64,000 nt of DNA, taken from positions 950,501 through 1,014,500 of the forward strand of contig NC_063160.1 in the NCBI RefSeq assembly GCF_020921035.1, read 5' to 3'. The notes below the pieces were generated by a model that saw only the letters and a program-made list of their open reading frames with translations, was not told where the DNA came from and made no database searches. Every line of letters starts with the position of its first letter. The stretch's first letter is position 1. Shown one piece after another: positions 37,799 through 48,350 of this stretch. This DNA is from Rhodamnia argentea (taxonomy: Eukaryota > Streptophyta > Magnoliopsida > Myrtales > Myrtaceae). The position numbers and the translations under genes were made by a program.

Positions 37799-40102
37799 CT
37801 AACGATGTCGTCTTCCTACATGACCTCTCGTTCCGCAACGTGGCTCTCTTCGGTGCTCGGCGGCTCTAGTATTGTACGGACGAGGAGGAGGCCGAGGAGG
37901 AGGATCCGACCGAGGAGGATATGTAGATGATGAAGGCATATCTTGTGAAAATATGCCCCGCCCGGATGGTACATATCCTTTCGTAGAGAAGCTTGAATAA
38001 AAAGGAGGAAAATCGGGTACATACGAAGTAGGAGAAGGAGCTGAGTCTCATGGATCGGGAAATGCAAAAGTAGATCCCTCGGGAAATGGAGCGGCAAAAG
38101 GGGTGAATCCAACATTGAAACCTGTCTGGTCTAATCCTGGAGCGAAACCCGGAGCGAAATCCGTCGTATGATACTCGAAGGTGTAAAGGACGGCATCGCC
38201 AACTACATGACCTCGAGGAGTCCTCCGGGTCGACCGAACGTGCTCGGGCGGATCATCATCGTGAGGGCCAACGGTTGCCGTTGTAGTTGCTGGTTGGGGT
38301 GGTGGCATCATCGTGAGACGCCTCTCCTCATGCTGGACGTATAACATTGCCTTAGCTATCCTCCCCACATCTCCCCAAGTCTGACGAGATGGACGTGAAT
38401 TTAATATACGTAAGATTTGTTTCACGCCATCACCCCGGTAATGATATGACAAGCAACAAATGTTATAAAATTACAATAACTTATGTTAGTAAAAATATAG
38501 TTAATGAATTAAATTGAAAGTATTTGCACGAACCATTGAACCCATTGCAGCTCCCGTAATAGAAATCCACTTCCGTGTATGTCTGCGGAACCACTCCATA
38601 TATCCCGAGTGAAAGTGGAGTTCCTCCGTGGCGGGATCAGCATGGACTACATATTCGGTACGCCCGTCCCACATAGCGATCCATCGTCCGTGTTTAGCTG
38701 CCCAATCCTTCCCGGGTGCCTATTGTCAATATCATGCAACACTGTGTGATCGCGGGGAGGAGTAGGTATCGACTGCCGCATACCAAACCGGCGAAGTACC
38801 CGATCTGGATAATGCCACTCAACTATCCAAAAACAGATGAGTGGCACACGAGCCCTCCAAATATCCCGTCCCCGCAAGCAAGTAGCCGGTACATTCTCCG
38901 GAATGTCGCCACCATAGGGCTCCCAAATAATCTGTCATTATAATAAAACATATGAAATTAAATGAAGAATTAATTTAAAAGCTAATATTATATTAAACTC
39001 ATTCGTTGCTATCATTACTTACATCTTCGGATGCCAATCTATCAAGTTGGTAGCACAGATGTACCAACGTATGCGTGGGGATCTCCGTTGTCCTTCGACC
39101 GTGACTCCAACTGCGTAAACAAAAAACATTCTATTTTCTTATATTATAAGCACTGGAATGAATTAATAACGCACGAACTAAAAATATAATAGATCACATA
39201 CCGACTACCGAAAGGTGCAAGTCCTAAAGGAACCTCAACCGTCGGGGATGGGGAGACACATCCGAAGCGCTCCCACGCCCAAATCTGCAGTATATGTAAG
39301 GCACCGCCCATTTGCTTCGTCTCCGGGTCGGTTGCACGACATAACTCTCGGTACAACCATGCAAGTGTTGCTGAACCCCAACTATACTGCGTAGGGACGT
39401 TAAGGTTCGCCAATAATGGAAGAAACAACAAACTAACCCGGGCACCTGATTTGTCCGAGAAAATAGATCCTCCTAACAGACGGAGAATGAAAGCCCGGGA
39501 ATGCCGCACTATGGCGATGTCATCGGCGCCTGGCGAAAGCTCTTCAAAGCGCTGTCTCAACCAGTTCAAACCGATATGTGTGCCCCGCAATCGGGCTGGG
39601 TGAGCACCGAGTAGATCGTCACATACGGTGGCCCAATTCATAATACTGGGGCCAGTAATTGCACGTCTATCTATAGGAAGGCCTGTCAGCACCGCAATAT
39701 CCCGCAACGTGATAGTGCATTCACCTTCCAGCATATGAAAGGTGTGGGTCTCGAGCCTCCACCGCTCGACCAATGCAGTAATTAAGTGCCAATCCAGCTG
39801 CACGAATCCCATCAAATAAATTCCAAAAAATTCTGAAGCTTGCAGATACGAGACTATCCGCGAATCAAGATCACCTACGTGTAGCATCGCTCGCCGACAT
39901 TGAAGGGCTTCGGTCGGAGGTATCTGTGACATGTAACATGAACAGTTAGTGGCAATTTTGATGATATTGTTACAAAGTACAGATCAACTGAAAAATCTTC
40001 AATTACCTTAGCGTCCCATATAGCCTGAGATCTATGTTGGGCTTGCCCAATAAGTAGTGAATCATTCTCCGGGCCCGGCTGAATGTAAGTACTACGTGCC
40101 AT
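37799..40102 (-). pseudogene. Plant mobile domain (PMD/MAIN-like) gene carried by the MULE, broken
   Basis: Exons on the minus strand: 40007-40102, 39202-39923, 39023-39110, 38534-38931 and a last exon ending at 37799. The first three junctions are GT-AG and keep phase. The product has the PMD core ('HVGDLDSRIVSYLQASEFFGI', 'LITALVERWRLETHTFHM', 'GECTITLRDIAVLTGLPID'), as in MAIN/MAIL1 and the 'phosphatase 7 long form homolog' proteins. Two lesions are visible. A 1-nt deletion near 38716 shifts the frame just before 'KDWAAKHGRWIAMWDGR'. A TGA at about 38048-38050 precedes a Pro/Arg-rich tail that stays open to 37799. The acceptor before the last exon is not clear. PMD genes occur both in host genes and in plant transposons. 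Confidence 0.82.
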
Positions 40103-40443
40103 ATCTACACAATTGTGATACTATAACATTACAACAAATTCCCATATGTATATATAACATGGAACACATAAACCGAATAAATATCGTGCAATTGTGATAT
40201 TATAACATTACAAAAATTCATGATACTTGTCACGCCCCGTGTCCTTTTTACGCGCCAACATCCGTTATTCGTTTATTTCCCAGGATCGGCACAACGATAG
40301 AAATTATTTCATGATACAATTTTTTTCCCATATGAAGATATTCATTTGATGACTTCAGAAGACAAAGAGATTTTATAACATAGAAATACGATCATCCTTA
40401 CAACGCATAGGAACGAAATACATAAGGATCGAGCAAGTATGAT

Positions 40444-43127
40444 CTACTCTCCGGCCGATCTATGTGCACAAGTTTTCCTATTGTGCCCTGATTTTCCACA
40501 GTGTGTGCAATGATTTCGCGAAGAGCTACTGCTCGCGCTTCTCCGATCCATCTCATTCCGGATCCGCGATGTACGGGGCCTTCCTTTCTTCCGAATACGA
40601 CTGGGGTCCGGCACTAATGGCAGCTCGTCCGGTTCAAGCTCGTATTGAAGATGCCCCAACGAATTAAACATATACCGATAGCATCGAAGGGTTTTCTCTA
40701 AAGTATACCATTCATCTACGTATGGTTCGTAATCAATGCCATACGCTTGACATGCTGCCATTACGTGTGAACATGGGATTTTCAGTACTTCAAATTTCCC
40801 GCATGTGCACGTTCTCAAGTATAGGCGCACTATGTGTTTGTGGCCCCCTGAACCTCTGGATCTGTCACGTCCAGTTGTCACTTCGAAAACGCCTCTATCG
40901 TAGTCGAAACACGTGACGACATGCCTATTTGCTTTTTGACTGTTTCGCTGGAGCGTGACACCGGCAAATTCCGTATATTTTCATTGGTTATCTTTTCGCA
41001 TCCTATACATTGTTCTTCTCGTATCAAAATAGTGCACCAACCGATAGAATATCTTGTCGACCATGGCTGCTATTGGTAGACCACGGAAACCCTTCAGCAT
41101 CCCGTTGATCGATTCGACTAAATTTGTCGTCATCGATCCATATCTCATCCCTTCATCATAAGCCTTTGTCCATTTTTCTCTTGGAATCTGATCGCACCAT
41201 GCAGCTGTGGCCGGATCAAACTCCCTAATTTGGCTCATGAATTGGTCGAACTTCCGCCGTTGGTTCGCGTAAGCTGTACATGACAACATTAATTAGTACT
41301 TCGTACTCAAATTTTTCCATACGTATTTTCTTAAAATTGACAAATTCGAGAATTTACCTTCCGTCCGAATAAGTTTTTTCCCTTCGGCATTTTTGAAATG
41401 TTTATTGTAGGTGCCGGCAATGTGCCGAATGCAATATCTATGGTGGCCATTTGGAGGAAGCCACCGTGTTGTCTCCATTGCTCGTTGAATACCGATATGT
41501 CTGTCTGATATTACACAAATATCATCTCTCCTAGTGACATATCTCCGCAACATATTCATAAACCAAGTCCAATTATCAATATTTTCCCGATGGACTACAG
41601 CAAATGCCAGCGGGAAAATATGATTATTTCCATCAAGGGAGGCCGCACAAAGGAGGGTTCCTTCGTATTTTCCGTACAAAAATGTACCATCAACAAAAAT
41701 CACAGGACGACAACTTGAGAAGCGTTCAATCGTCCGCTTGAAAGTCCAAAACATCCAGTTGAAAACCGTGCAGCCCAGATCTAGGTTGATATGATCATCG
41801 ATCACAAAATGTGAACCGGGATTCCGGCTCTTCATTTCGATCATCCACGTCCTCGCCCTACCGTATGATTCATCCCAATCTCTAAATTGTCCGGCGATCG
41901 CCATTTGTTTGGCCTTCCAGGTTTTACGGTAAGTAGGTTCGAACCGCAACTTATCTTGAATCTCCGCCATCGGTGGCTTGATTTTGATGTCTGGTTGGGC
42001 GGCGACCATTGCTTCTATTTGGCTGCAGAGGTACTTTTGGTCAAGGTGCCGATGATCCCGTGACATTTGCGGAGAACCGCATGTATGTGGCCCATTATAT
42101 TTACTTATTTTTCAAAACATGCCACCCGATTTAGCAATCACGCGGAGCCTCCAACCACACGGTCCATTTGCATTGCCACATCTTATCACATATTCGTCTT
42201 TCTTTGTCAAATAACTGCGAAAATTTTGATTTCTCCCGAGAGAGTACTCTTTCGCAGCCAACCGCACCATGTCCCGTGATGGAAACAACATGCCAACATC
42301 AAATTCTTTTGATGGATCAAATAGCATACGGCCCGGCTTGGCTCTAGTGTCGTCTTGCATCATGTCAAAGTCGATCTCCGAATAAGGCGGTGGATGTACC
42401 AACGGCAAAATGGGATTGCTGCACTGCGTATTATAGTAAGCCTCCATATTATCACATCCGACATCTTCTCCGTCATTGTCATCGGAGCCCATCCAAGGAT
42501 CATCTTCTTCATCACCATCATCATCATCATCAGCAGCATTATTATCATCATCATCGCCAGCAGCATTATTATCATCATCATCAGCAGCAGCAGAAGCAAC
42601 AACAGATTATCATCATCATCAGCAGCAGAATTATTATCATCATCATCAGCAGCAGCATTATCATCATCATCATCAGCAGCAACATTATCAGCATTATCAT
42701 CATTATCATTGGCCCGCACGCATCGATTATGCAGACCATCATCATCTTCACCAACATTTGAAGCTTCCTCCGCGAAATCATCTCTCATTTGGTGTTCTGC
42801 TACGGTTACATAAAACCGCAAGAACCCCGTACTACTAGCCTGAAGTGCAAATTGCTGAATCATCGTAATCGTAGCATCATCATGCACCTCCGTAATGTCA
42901 TATGTAACACAATTGTGTGTTACATACGGACATCTATATAGCACTGTTTGAATATACTTGGTTTCTGTTATATTCAATGCGTTCTCAATCGACACACGTA
43001 ACTCATGAAATGTCCATATATTTGCAATCCCGAACATGGTAGATTGTCCGCCTTCGTAATCAATTCCATATGCGGTTCGCACTATTGTACCTCCCCAGTG
43101 CACAATCGCAAAAGATGTAGACGACAT
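40444..43127 (-). pseudogene. MULE transposase (MURA-like), broken
   Basis: The N-terminal MuDR-type region (43127 to about 42740) is followed by an acidic Asp/Asn/Ala repeat linker encoded by a GAT-type microsatellite. Next come the DNA-binding region ('MLFDPSKEFDVGMLFPSRDMVRLA', 42490-42115), the transposase core with 'VIFVDGTF' and 'CVISDRH' (acidic catalytic positions), a SWIM zinc finger ('CTCGKFEVLKIPCSHVMAAC') and a CCHC knuckle ('CTHCGKSGHNRKTC'). A normal 84-bp intron lies at 41274-41357. Lesions: a frameshift in the microsatellite near 42605, and in-frame TGA codons at 42112-42114 (before 'KYNGPHTC') and about 40981 (before 'KYTEFAG'). Confidence 0.9.
42500..42690. repeat. Trinucleotide repeat (ATC/AGC mix) in the transposase linker
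   Basis: Interrupted ATC and AGC triplets code on the minus strand for runs of Asp with Ala and Asn. The reading frame shifts inside the tract, and its other frames produce artificial His-, Ser- and Met-rich ORFs. Confidence 0.85.
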
Positions 43128-43261
43128 TCTGAGATTTAAATAAATTAGCAATTATTTCTAAACTACAATTTCATAAATATTGTCCCGTATACGTTGTCAA
43201 ATTAACATAACCACTATCAATATATCAAATGAAATAAATGTATTAGTATATTGCAATTATT

Positions 43262-44760
43262 TCTAATTTTTGGGATTTTTAAAAAAAAATTTGGGAGACA
43301 ATTTTCCGTAAGGGCAAAATCGTCATTTCTTAAAATTCGTTGGCCAAAATATCTTGAATCAGCCATGGCTAGTTGATTGTGGCCATTTTCTAATTTTTGG
43401 GATTTTTTAAAAAAATTTGGGAGACAATTTGCCAGAAGGGCAAAATCGTCATTTCTTAAAATTCGTTAGCCAAAATACCTTGAATCGGCCATGGCCAGTT
43501 GATTGTGGCCATTTTCTAATTTTTGGGATTTTTAAAATAAATTTTGGGAGACAATTTGCCCGAAGGGCAAAATCGCCATTTCTTAAAATTCGTTGGCCAA
43601 AATACCTTGAATCGCCCATAGCCAGTTGATTGTGGCCATTTTCTAATTTTTGGGATTTTTAAAATAAATTTTGGGAGACAATTTCCCCGAAGGGCAAAAT
43701 CGTCATTTCTTAAAATTCGTTGGCCAAAATACCTTGAATCGGCCATGGCCGATTGATTGTGGCCATTTTCTAATTTTTGGGATTTTTAAAATAAATTTTG
43801 GGAGACAATTTGCCAGAAGGGCAAAATTGTCATTTCTTAAAATTCGTTGGCCAAAATACCTTGAATCGGCCATGGCTAGTTGATTGTGGCCATTTTCTAA
43901 TTTTTGGGATTTTTAAAATAAATTTTGGGAGACAATTTGCCCGAAGGGCAAAATCGTCATTTATTAAAATTCGTTGGCCAAAATACTTTGAATCGACCAT
44001 GGCCGATTGATTGTGGCCATCTTCTAATTTTTGGGATTTTTAAAAAAAAATTTGGGAGACAATTTGCCGGAGGGAAAAATCGTCATTTCTTAAAATTTGT
44101 TGCCCAAAATACCTTGAATCGCCCATGGCCAGTTGATTGTGGCCATTTTCTAATTTTTGGGATTTTAAAAAAAATTTTGGGAGATAATTTGCCAGAATGG
44201 CAAAATTGTCATTTCTTAAAATTCGTTGGCCAAAATACCTTGAATCGCCCATAGCCAATTGATTGTGGCCATTTTCTAATTTTTGGGATTTTTAAAAAAA
44301 AATTTGGGAGACAATTTGCCAGAAGGGCAAAATCGTTATTTCTCAAAATTCGTTGGCCAAAATCCCTTGAATCGCCCATGGCCAGTTGATTGTGGCCATT
44401 TTCTAATTTTTGGGATTTTTAAAAAAAAATTTGGGAAACAATTTGCCAGAAGGGCAAAATCGTCATTTCTTAAAATTCGTTGGCCAAAATACCTTGAATC
44501 GCCTATGGCCAGTTGATTGTGGCCATTTTCTAATTTTTGGGATTTTTGAAAAAAAATTTGGGAGACAATTTGCCAGAAGGGCAAAATCGTCATTTTTTAA
44601 AATTCGTTCGCAAAAATACCCCGAATCATTCATGGCCGGTTGATTGTGGCCATTTCCTAATTTTTTGGATTTTTTAAAATTTTTTTGGGATATAATTTGC
44701 CCGAAGGGCTAAATCGTCATTTTTTTAAGTCACCGGCCAAAATAGTCTTCCGTCAGTTCA
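43262..44760. repeat. MULE right subterminal array, about 12 x 127 bp, inverted to the left array
   Basis: About twelve units of the same consensus as at 36010-37560 but on the opposite strand: 'GGCAAAATCGTCATTTCTT', 'AAAATTCGTTGGCCAAAATA', 'GGCCATGGCC', 'TTGTGGCCATTTTCTAATTT'. Unit marks fall near 43351, 43467, 43594, 43721, 43848, 43975, 44100, 44227, 44354, 44481, 44608 and 44730. The right-hand units are more alike than the left-hand ones. Confidence 0.93.
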
Positions 44761-45470
44761 TTGTGGCTATTTTCCTATTTTTCCAAATTTCTTAATATTT
44801 TTCCTTCATTTTTTTGAAAGTCTCTATCATTTTTTTTTATATCAATTTTGTATTTTCTAATTTTCTATTACTCGAATTTTGGAATTATTAAAAACATGAC
44901 ATATAATGGTTTTAAATGTAACATCTAAAACTCTGTCAATGGTTTGACTATCGTAACCATATCTGTATTGTAAGTATTATTATGGTAATTTTTTTTTACT
45001 ACAACTCGTAAACATTATAACTATTCAGTGTACAAATAATAATCAAATAAATAAAACAATACTTACGAAACCGCAAAAAATAGCTATAACGAGGTTTACC
45101 TCAAACTATTGAGCGTAATCACGCACCGAATGTAGAGCTCGAACTATCAAGAGGAAGCACCGAGTAAGAAGGACGGCTTTACTTTTGTCTCAACTCCCGC
45201 AAAAATAAAAAAGTCACAATTTAATTAAAACATGACGAAAATATTTGCAATAAAATAAAAACACTAACATCAATAAAGGCACCCGAGGAGAGGAGGATAT
45301 GAAAAAATCTTCGTGAGCTATATCAATATAAGAGGAGAGTCTGATTAAAACTTGGTCGGGATATTAAGAACAAATCTCGCCGAAGTTAATCAAAGCGAGG
45401 GGAGGGCTCCCAGCGGACTCTACACTCCGTTCACTTAATATTCAGATCACTTAAAATCAGAAGAAGAGTT
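44761..45470. other. MULE interior, no gene seen
   Basis: AT-rich sequence between the right array and the terminal region. No ORF with a domain. Confidence 0.4.
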
Positions 45471-45484
45471 TCCGCAGAGGATGG

Positions 45485-45640
45485 AAGCGCAATACGAACG
45501 GAAGAAGAGCTTCTATGGAGGAGGGGCGAAAGGCTTGAGCTTCTGTGAGGAGGGAGGAAAGGCTTGAGCTTCTGTAGATGAGGGGCGAAAGAGAGCTTCT
45601 GTGGATGAGGGGCGAAAGAGAGCTTATGTGAAGAGAAATA
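45485..45640. repeat. Short minisatellite (about 33-37 bp units)
   Basis: Four to five imperfect repeats of 'GAGCTTCTGTGGATGAGGGG' plus 'CGAAAGA'. They lie just inside the right hairpin cluster of the MULE. Confidence 0.7.
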
Positions 45641-45789
45641 ACGAAATGGCCAAAGCTTCTGTGAGGGGAGAGCTTTCGGCTTTGCTTTAAGCAGAGCCGA
45701 AGGCTCAGTAGTGCGCGTGAAAGGTGCCCGCGGCACCTTTCACGTCGCCTGCCCGCGCTTGAGTAAAGGCGCCGGCAAGGGAGGAGGGC

Positions 45790-46144
45790 CCTACCCGCTC
45801 GGCATTCCAAATGCCGAGCGGGTAGGGGAGCCACCCATCTCTCCGCAGCGTGCTCTAAGCACGCTACAGAGAGGTCCTTGCTCGGCACCGTAAGTGCCGA
45901 GCAAGGACTGGCGACGATGCAGTGCAGGTACACAGATCAGATCGCTTCCGCTCGGCATTTATAGTGCCGAGCATAGCCACTCGGCACTTATAGTGCCGAG
46001 CAGCTACCCGCTCGGCAACTTGATCGCCGAGCGGGTACCGCTCGGCACTCTGACCGCCGAGCGAACCCCTAAATCGCAAATACTTTTTCTCTTCCCTAAA
46101 ATGGTAAATAAAAATTTGTTTGCATGCAATTTGAAAAAAAGCCC
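45790..46144. repeat. MULE right TIR with CTCGGCA hairpin cluster
   Basis: Six palindromes built on GCTCGGCA...TGCCGAGC lie between about 45796 and 46062. The first has arms CCCGCTCGGCATT and AATGCCGAGCGGG with a tiny loop. The TIR proper, matching the left end, runs from about 46050 to the tip at 46144. Confidence 0.87.
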
Positions 46145-46260
46145 GCGGAACGCCATGATCGGGAAACGCACCTGAATCGGAGGAGAGATTCCACCGGCAA
46201 CCGCTTCCGGATCTCGACGACCAGGTCTTGAGGGAGCTTCGGTTCGTCGGAGGCACTCAT
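46145..46260 (-). pseudogene. F-box motif exon fragment (N-terminal half of the split F-box gene)
   Basis: The ATG at 46258-46260 starts 'MSASDEPKLPQDLVVEIRKR' and continues through 'LPVESLLRFRCVSRSWRS', a standard F-box that would bind Skp1. It breaks exactly at the 9-bp duplication next to the MULE. The rest of the gene continues at 35748 downward. The promoter side retains the double G-box. Confidence 0.92.
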
Positions 46261-46390
46261 GGTTAGGGGTCGAGAAGAAGAGCGAACATGAACTGGAAAT
46301 GAACGATTTGCCATGGAAGTAGAAGCCGGGAAGAATTCGCTGCACTACCCTGCTATTCGCCGTGGCAATTCCCTTTTACCCTCTCTGTTT

Positions 46391-46411
46391 GCCTCGTGAT
46401 AATCACGTGGC
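46391..46411. promoter_or_regulatory. Degenerate double G-box upstream of the split F-box gene
   Basis: One intact CACGTG core and one decayed core (CTCGTG), spaced as in the other two F-box copies, about 130 bp upstream of the ATG. Further CACGTG cores follow near 46428-46457. Confidence 0.65.
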
Positions 46412-46459
46412 ATTTGCTCTATTTTGTCACGTGACTTGGACGCAAAAGTCACGTGACGC

Positions 46460-47720
46460 ACGCTCCGCTCTCCCTCTGTATTACAGTTGATGTAATCAGT
46501 TTGCGACTCATTTTGCAACTCATATTTATACGTTATGAATTAATGAAGACGATAGGATTTCAAAGGATACAGAGTACGTGGAGCACAAGCGGGGATTAAA
46601 TTGGACCCTATTTAAAAAAAAAAAGCTAATATTTATCGAGAAAAAATAGAACAAAATAAAATAGGACTAGATAAAAAAAATATTTATCGAGAAAACTCGA
46701 GGATTGTATTGAAAAAATTGACATAAAGTGAGAAGTGAAATATATGCTTAGACTTTCAAACATTTAATATGTTGCTTGTAAATTGCTTAATCATGGAAGT
46801 AATACAAAAGGGCGTGCATTTTCCATAGATGCATTAAAATGTTGATGTGTTTTAGTAATATGAATCCGGATCAGGAATGAGTACGATATCGCTCGCTAAA
46901 AAACGAGTTACTTTGGGTTTATTCGAGCAGGCAGAGACCTATCTACAAACAATGCCAACTTATCCAAGTGGGTGGTGCTCAGATGCTCGCCGTCAGCACC
47001 TCCCCTCACTCTCTGGCTTGGGATGTCGACATCGGCAATGGTCAAGTTGCTCTTGCCATTAGCCTCTCTTTGCATGATTTTCAAACAAGAGCATGAAAAT
47101 AAATTAGATCACACTATAATCACACATAATTCTACATTGGAGGAATAGAATCCTTAGCTCATCAATTGAAATGTTTCTTGCTTGGCTGACCACAAACATA
47201 TCGGTGACATGGTTCTACCAACTCGTGGAGCATCACGAGCTAGTGATAGTGACTGACGTTGGCGAAGCTCAGCTAAGTTTTCGCAATGTCACGTCCTCGA
47301 GTTCGCTTCGTGCACCCTCCACAATCCATGTCAGAGGACGGCCATGATGGGGAGGAGGGGTGGGGGCCAAAGTCATGTCGATCTCATCACCTTTGCCGTC
47401 GCCTCGCACTGGCTTGACATTCCTAGGTTTTACAAGCTGGTCAAAGGCCTTTTGCGTAAGTCGGGAGCTATACTGGCCGCTTGGGCTTATAACGACATGC
47501 TCGTTAGTCCCGAATTCAACTCTATACTTAAGTGCCACCGTGAAGAATCGCTGTAGTTTTGGGATACGGATACCAAGTACGTAACTGACGGGTATAGAAA
47601 TCTTACCGTTCCTTTTGAGAGAGTGGGTTTAGGCCACGGGGAAGAACCAATGCAAGTGGACATGCCAAAAGAGCTCCTGTTCCAAGGGTGTTTGAAAGTT
47701 TTTAAAGTCATCATCAGTGA
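46460..47720. other. Spacer between F-box pseudogene and next duplicated block
   Basis: The minus-strand ORFs at 47269-47762 show no domain I recognise. No RNA gene or repeat boundary seen. Confidence 0.35.
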
Positions 47721-48350
47721 TACTAGTGCAATTTGATGAAGAAAAGAAGCTACATATGTCACTTCTAGTCCAAGTCTTTAAGAATTCCTGAATAATTCGA
47801 TGTAAAGAACCACTAAATTCAGCCAATAGAGATCCTGGTCACCGGAAACATCGTGATCTATCCAATTTCTCTGCACCAAAGCACAGTAACACCTCAAAAT
47901 TGTCAGGTAAAAATGGAAGAAGATCAACATCAGGCGCGAAAGCTATAAGCCGATCTTTCACAATCCGAAACTGGCCACGCACGCATCCAACAGAATTTCC
48001 AACTGACAATGGTTAAATGCAAGGCATCCGTACCGGGAGAACCGGAAGTGGCGGAGAGGGAGAACAGATGGGGGCTGAAGAACGTGATGCTTCGACCGTG
48101 CTTGCGACAGAACGGGACATGAGCAGCGTTCGGTCAAGAAAGGGAAGGACGATCGGAGAAGAGAGGCTTGGGAAGAGAGAAGGAAGGGAGAGTGCAATGG
48201 AAAGCGAGCCGAGCTCGAGTGAGGCTGTGCGGAGACAAAGCCACCATCGCGCCACACAGAGAAGGGACAACGGAGAAGAAGAAGAAGAAGAAGAAGAAGA
48301 AGAAGAAGAAGAAGAGGAGGGCGCATTAACGTCTTCATGACCACTCGCGG
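47720..48350 (-). pseudogene. Copy of MnmG exon 1 and part of intron 1
   Basis: The segment aligns with 32440-33110. The initiator ATG and the leader-peptide reading ('PHSLTRARLAFHCTLPSFSLP') are kept. A TGT codon of the parent has become TGA shortly after 'RPSLS', and later codons differ by indels. Other MnmG exons do not follow on the downstream side, so it cannot be a gene. It is a passenger of the F-box block duplication. Confidence 0.88.
48273..48315. repeat. (GAA)n microsatellite, expanded relative to parent
   Basis: About fourteen GAA units, against about six at the matching place upstream of MnmG (33043-33063). Confidence 0.85.

Larger units (their letters stand above)
35749..46144. 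mobile_element. 10.4-kb Mutator-like element (MULE) with PMD gene
   Basis: The ends are exact inverted repeats at the tips, GGGCTTTTTTTCAAATTGCA, with similarity for about 95 bp. The element is flanked by the perfect 9-bp target duplication GCGGAACGC (35740-35748 and 46145-46153), as expected for MULEs. The intact paralogue at 59400-59430 has this 9-mer once, which gives the unfilled site. Inside, left to right, are hairpins, a 127-bp repeat array, a PMD pseudogene (-), a transposase pseudogene (-), a second array in inverted orientation, a minisatellite and a hairpin cluster. It can no longer encode an intact transposase. Confidence 0.95.

Noticed and set aside
42390..42838. His-, Ser- and Ile-rich plus-strand ORFs
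   Set aside because: They are off-frame readings of the trinucleotide tract that codes the acidic linker of the transposase on the minus strand.
43262..44760. CRISPR-like array of regularly spaced repeats
   Set aside because: The whole 127-bp unit is conserved, with no unique spacers, and it lies in a plant transposon.
45457..45933. 158-aa minus-strand ORF near the MULE right end
   Set aside because: It runs through the hairpins and minisatellite; its composition follows the DNA repeats.
47269..47762. Two overlapping minus-strand ORFs that look somewhat protein-like
   Set aside because: No family recognised, they overlap in different frames, and one runs into the MnmG-copy block. Not enough to call a gene.
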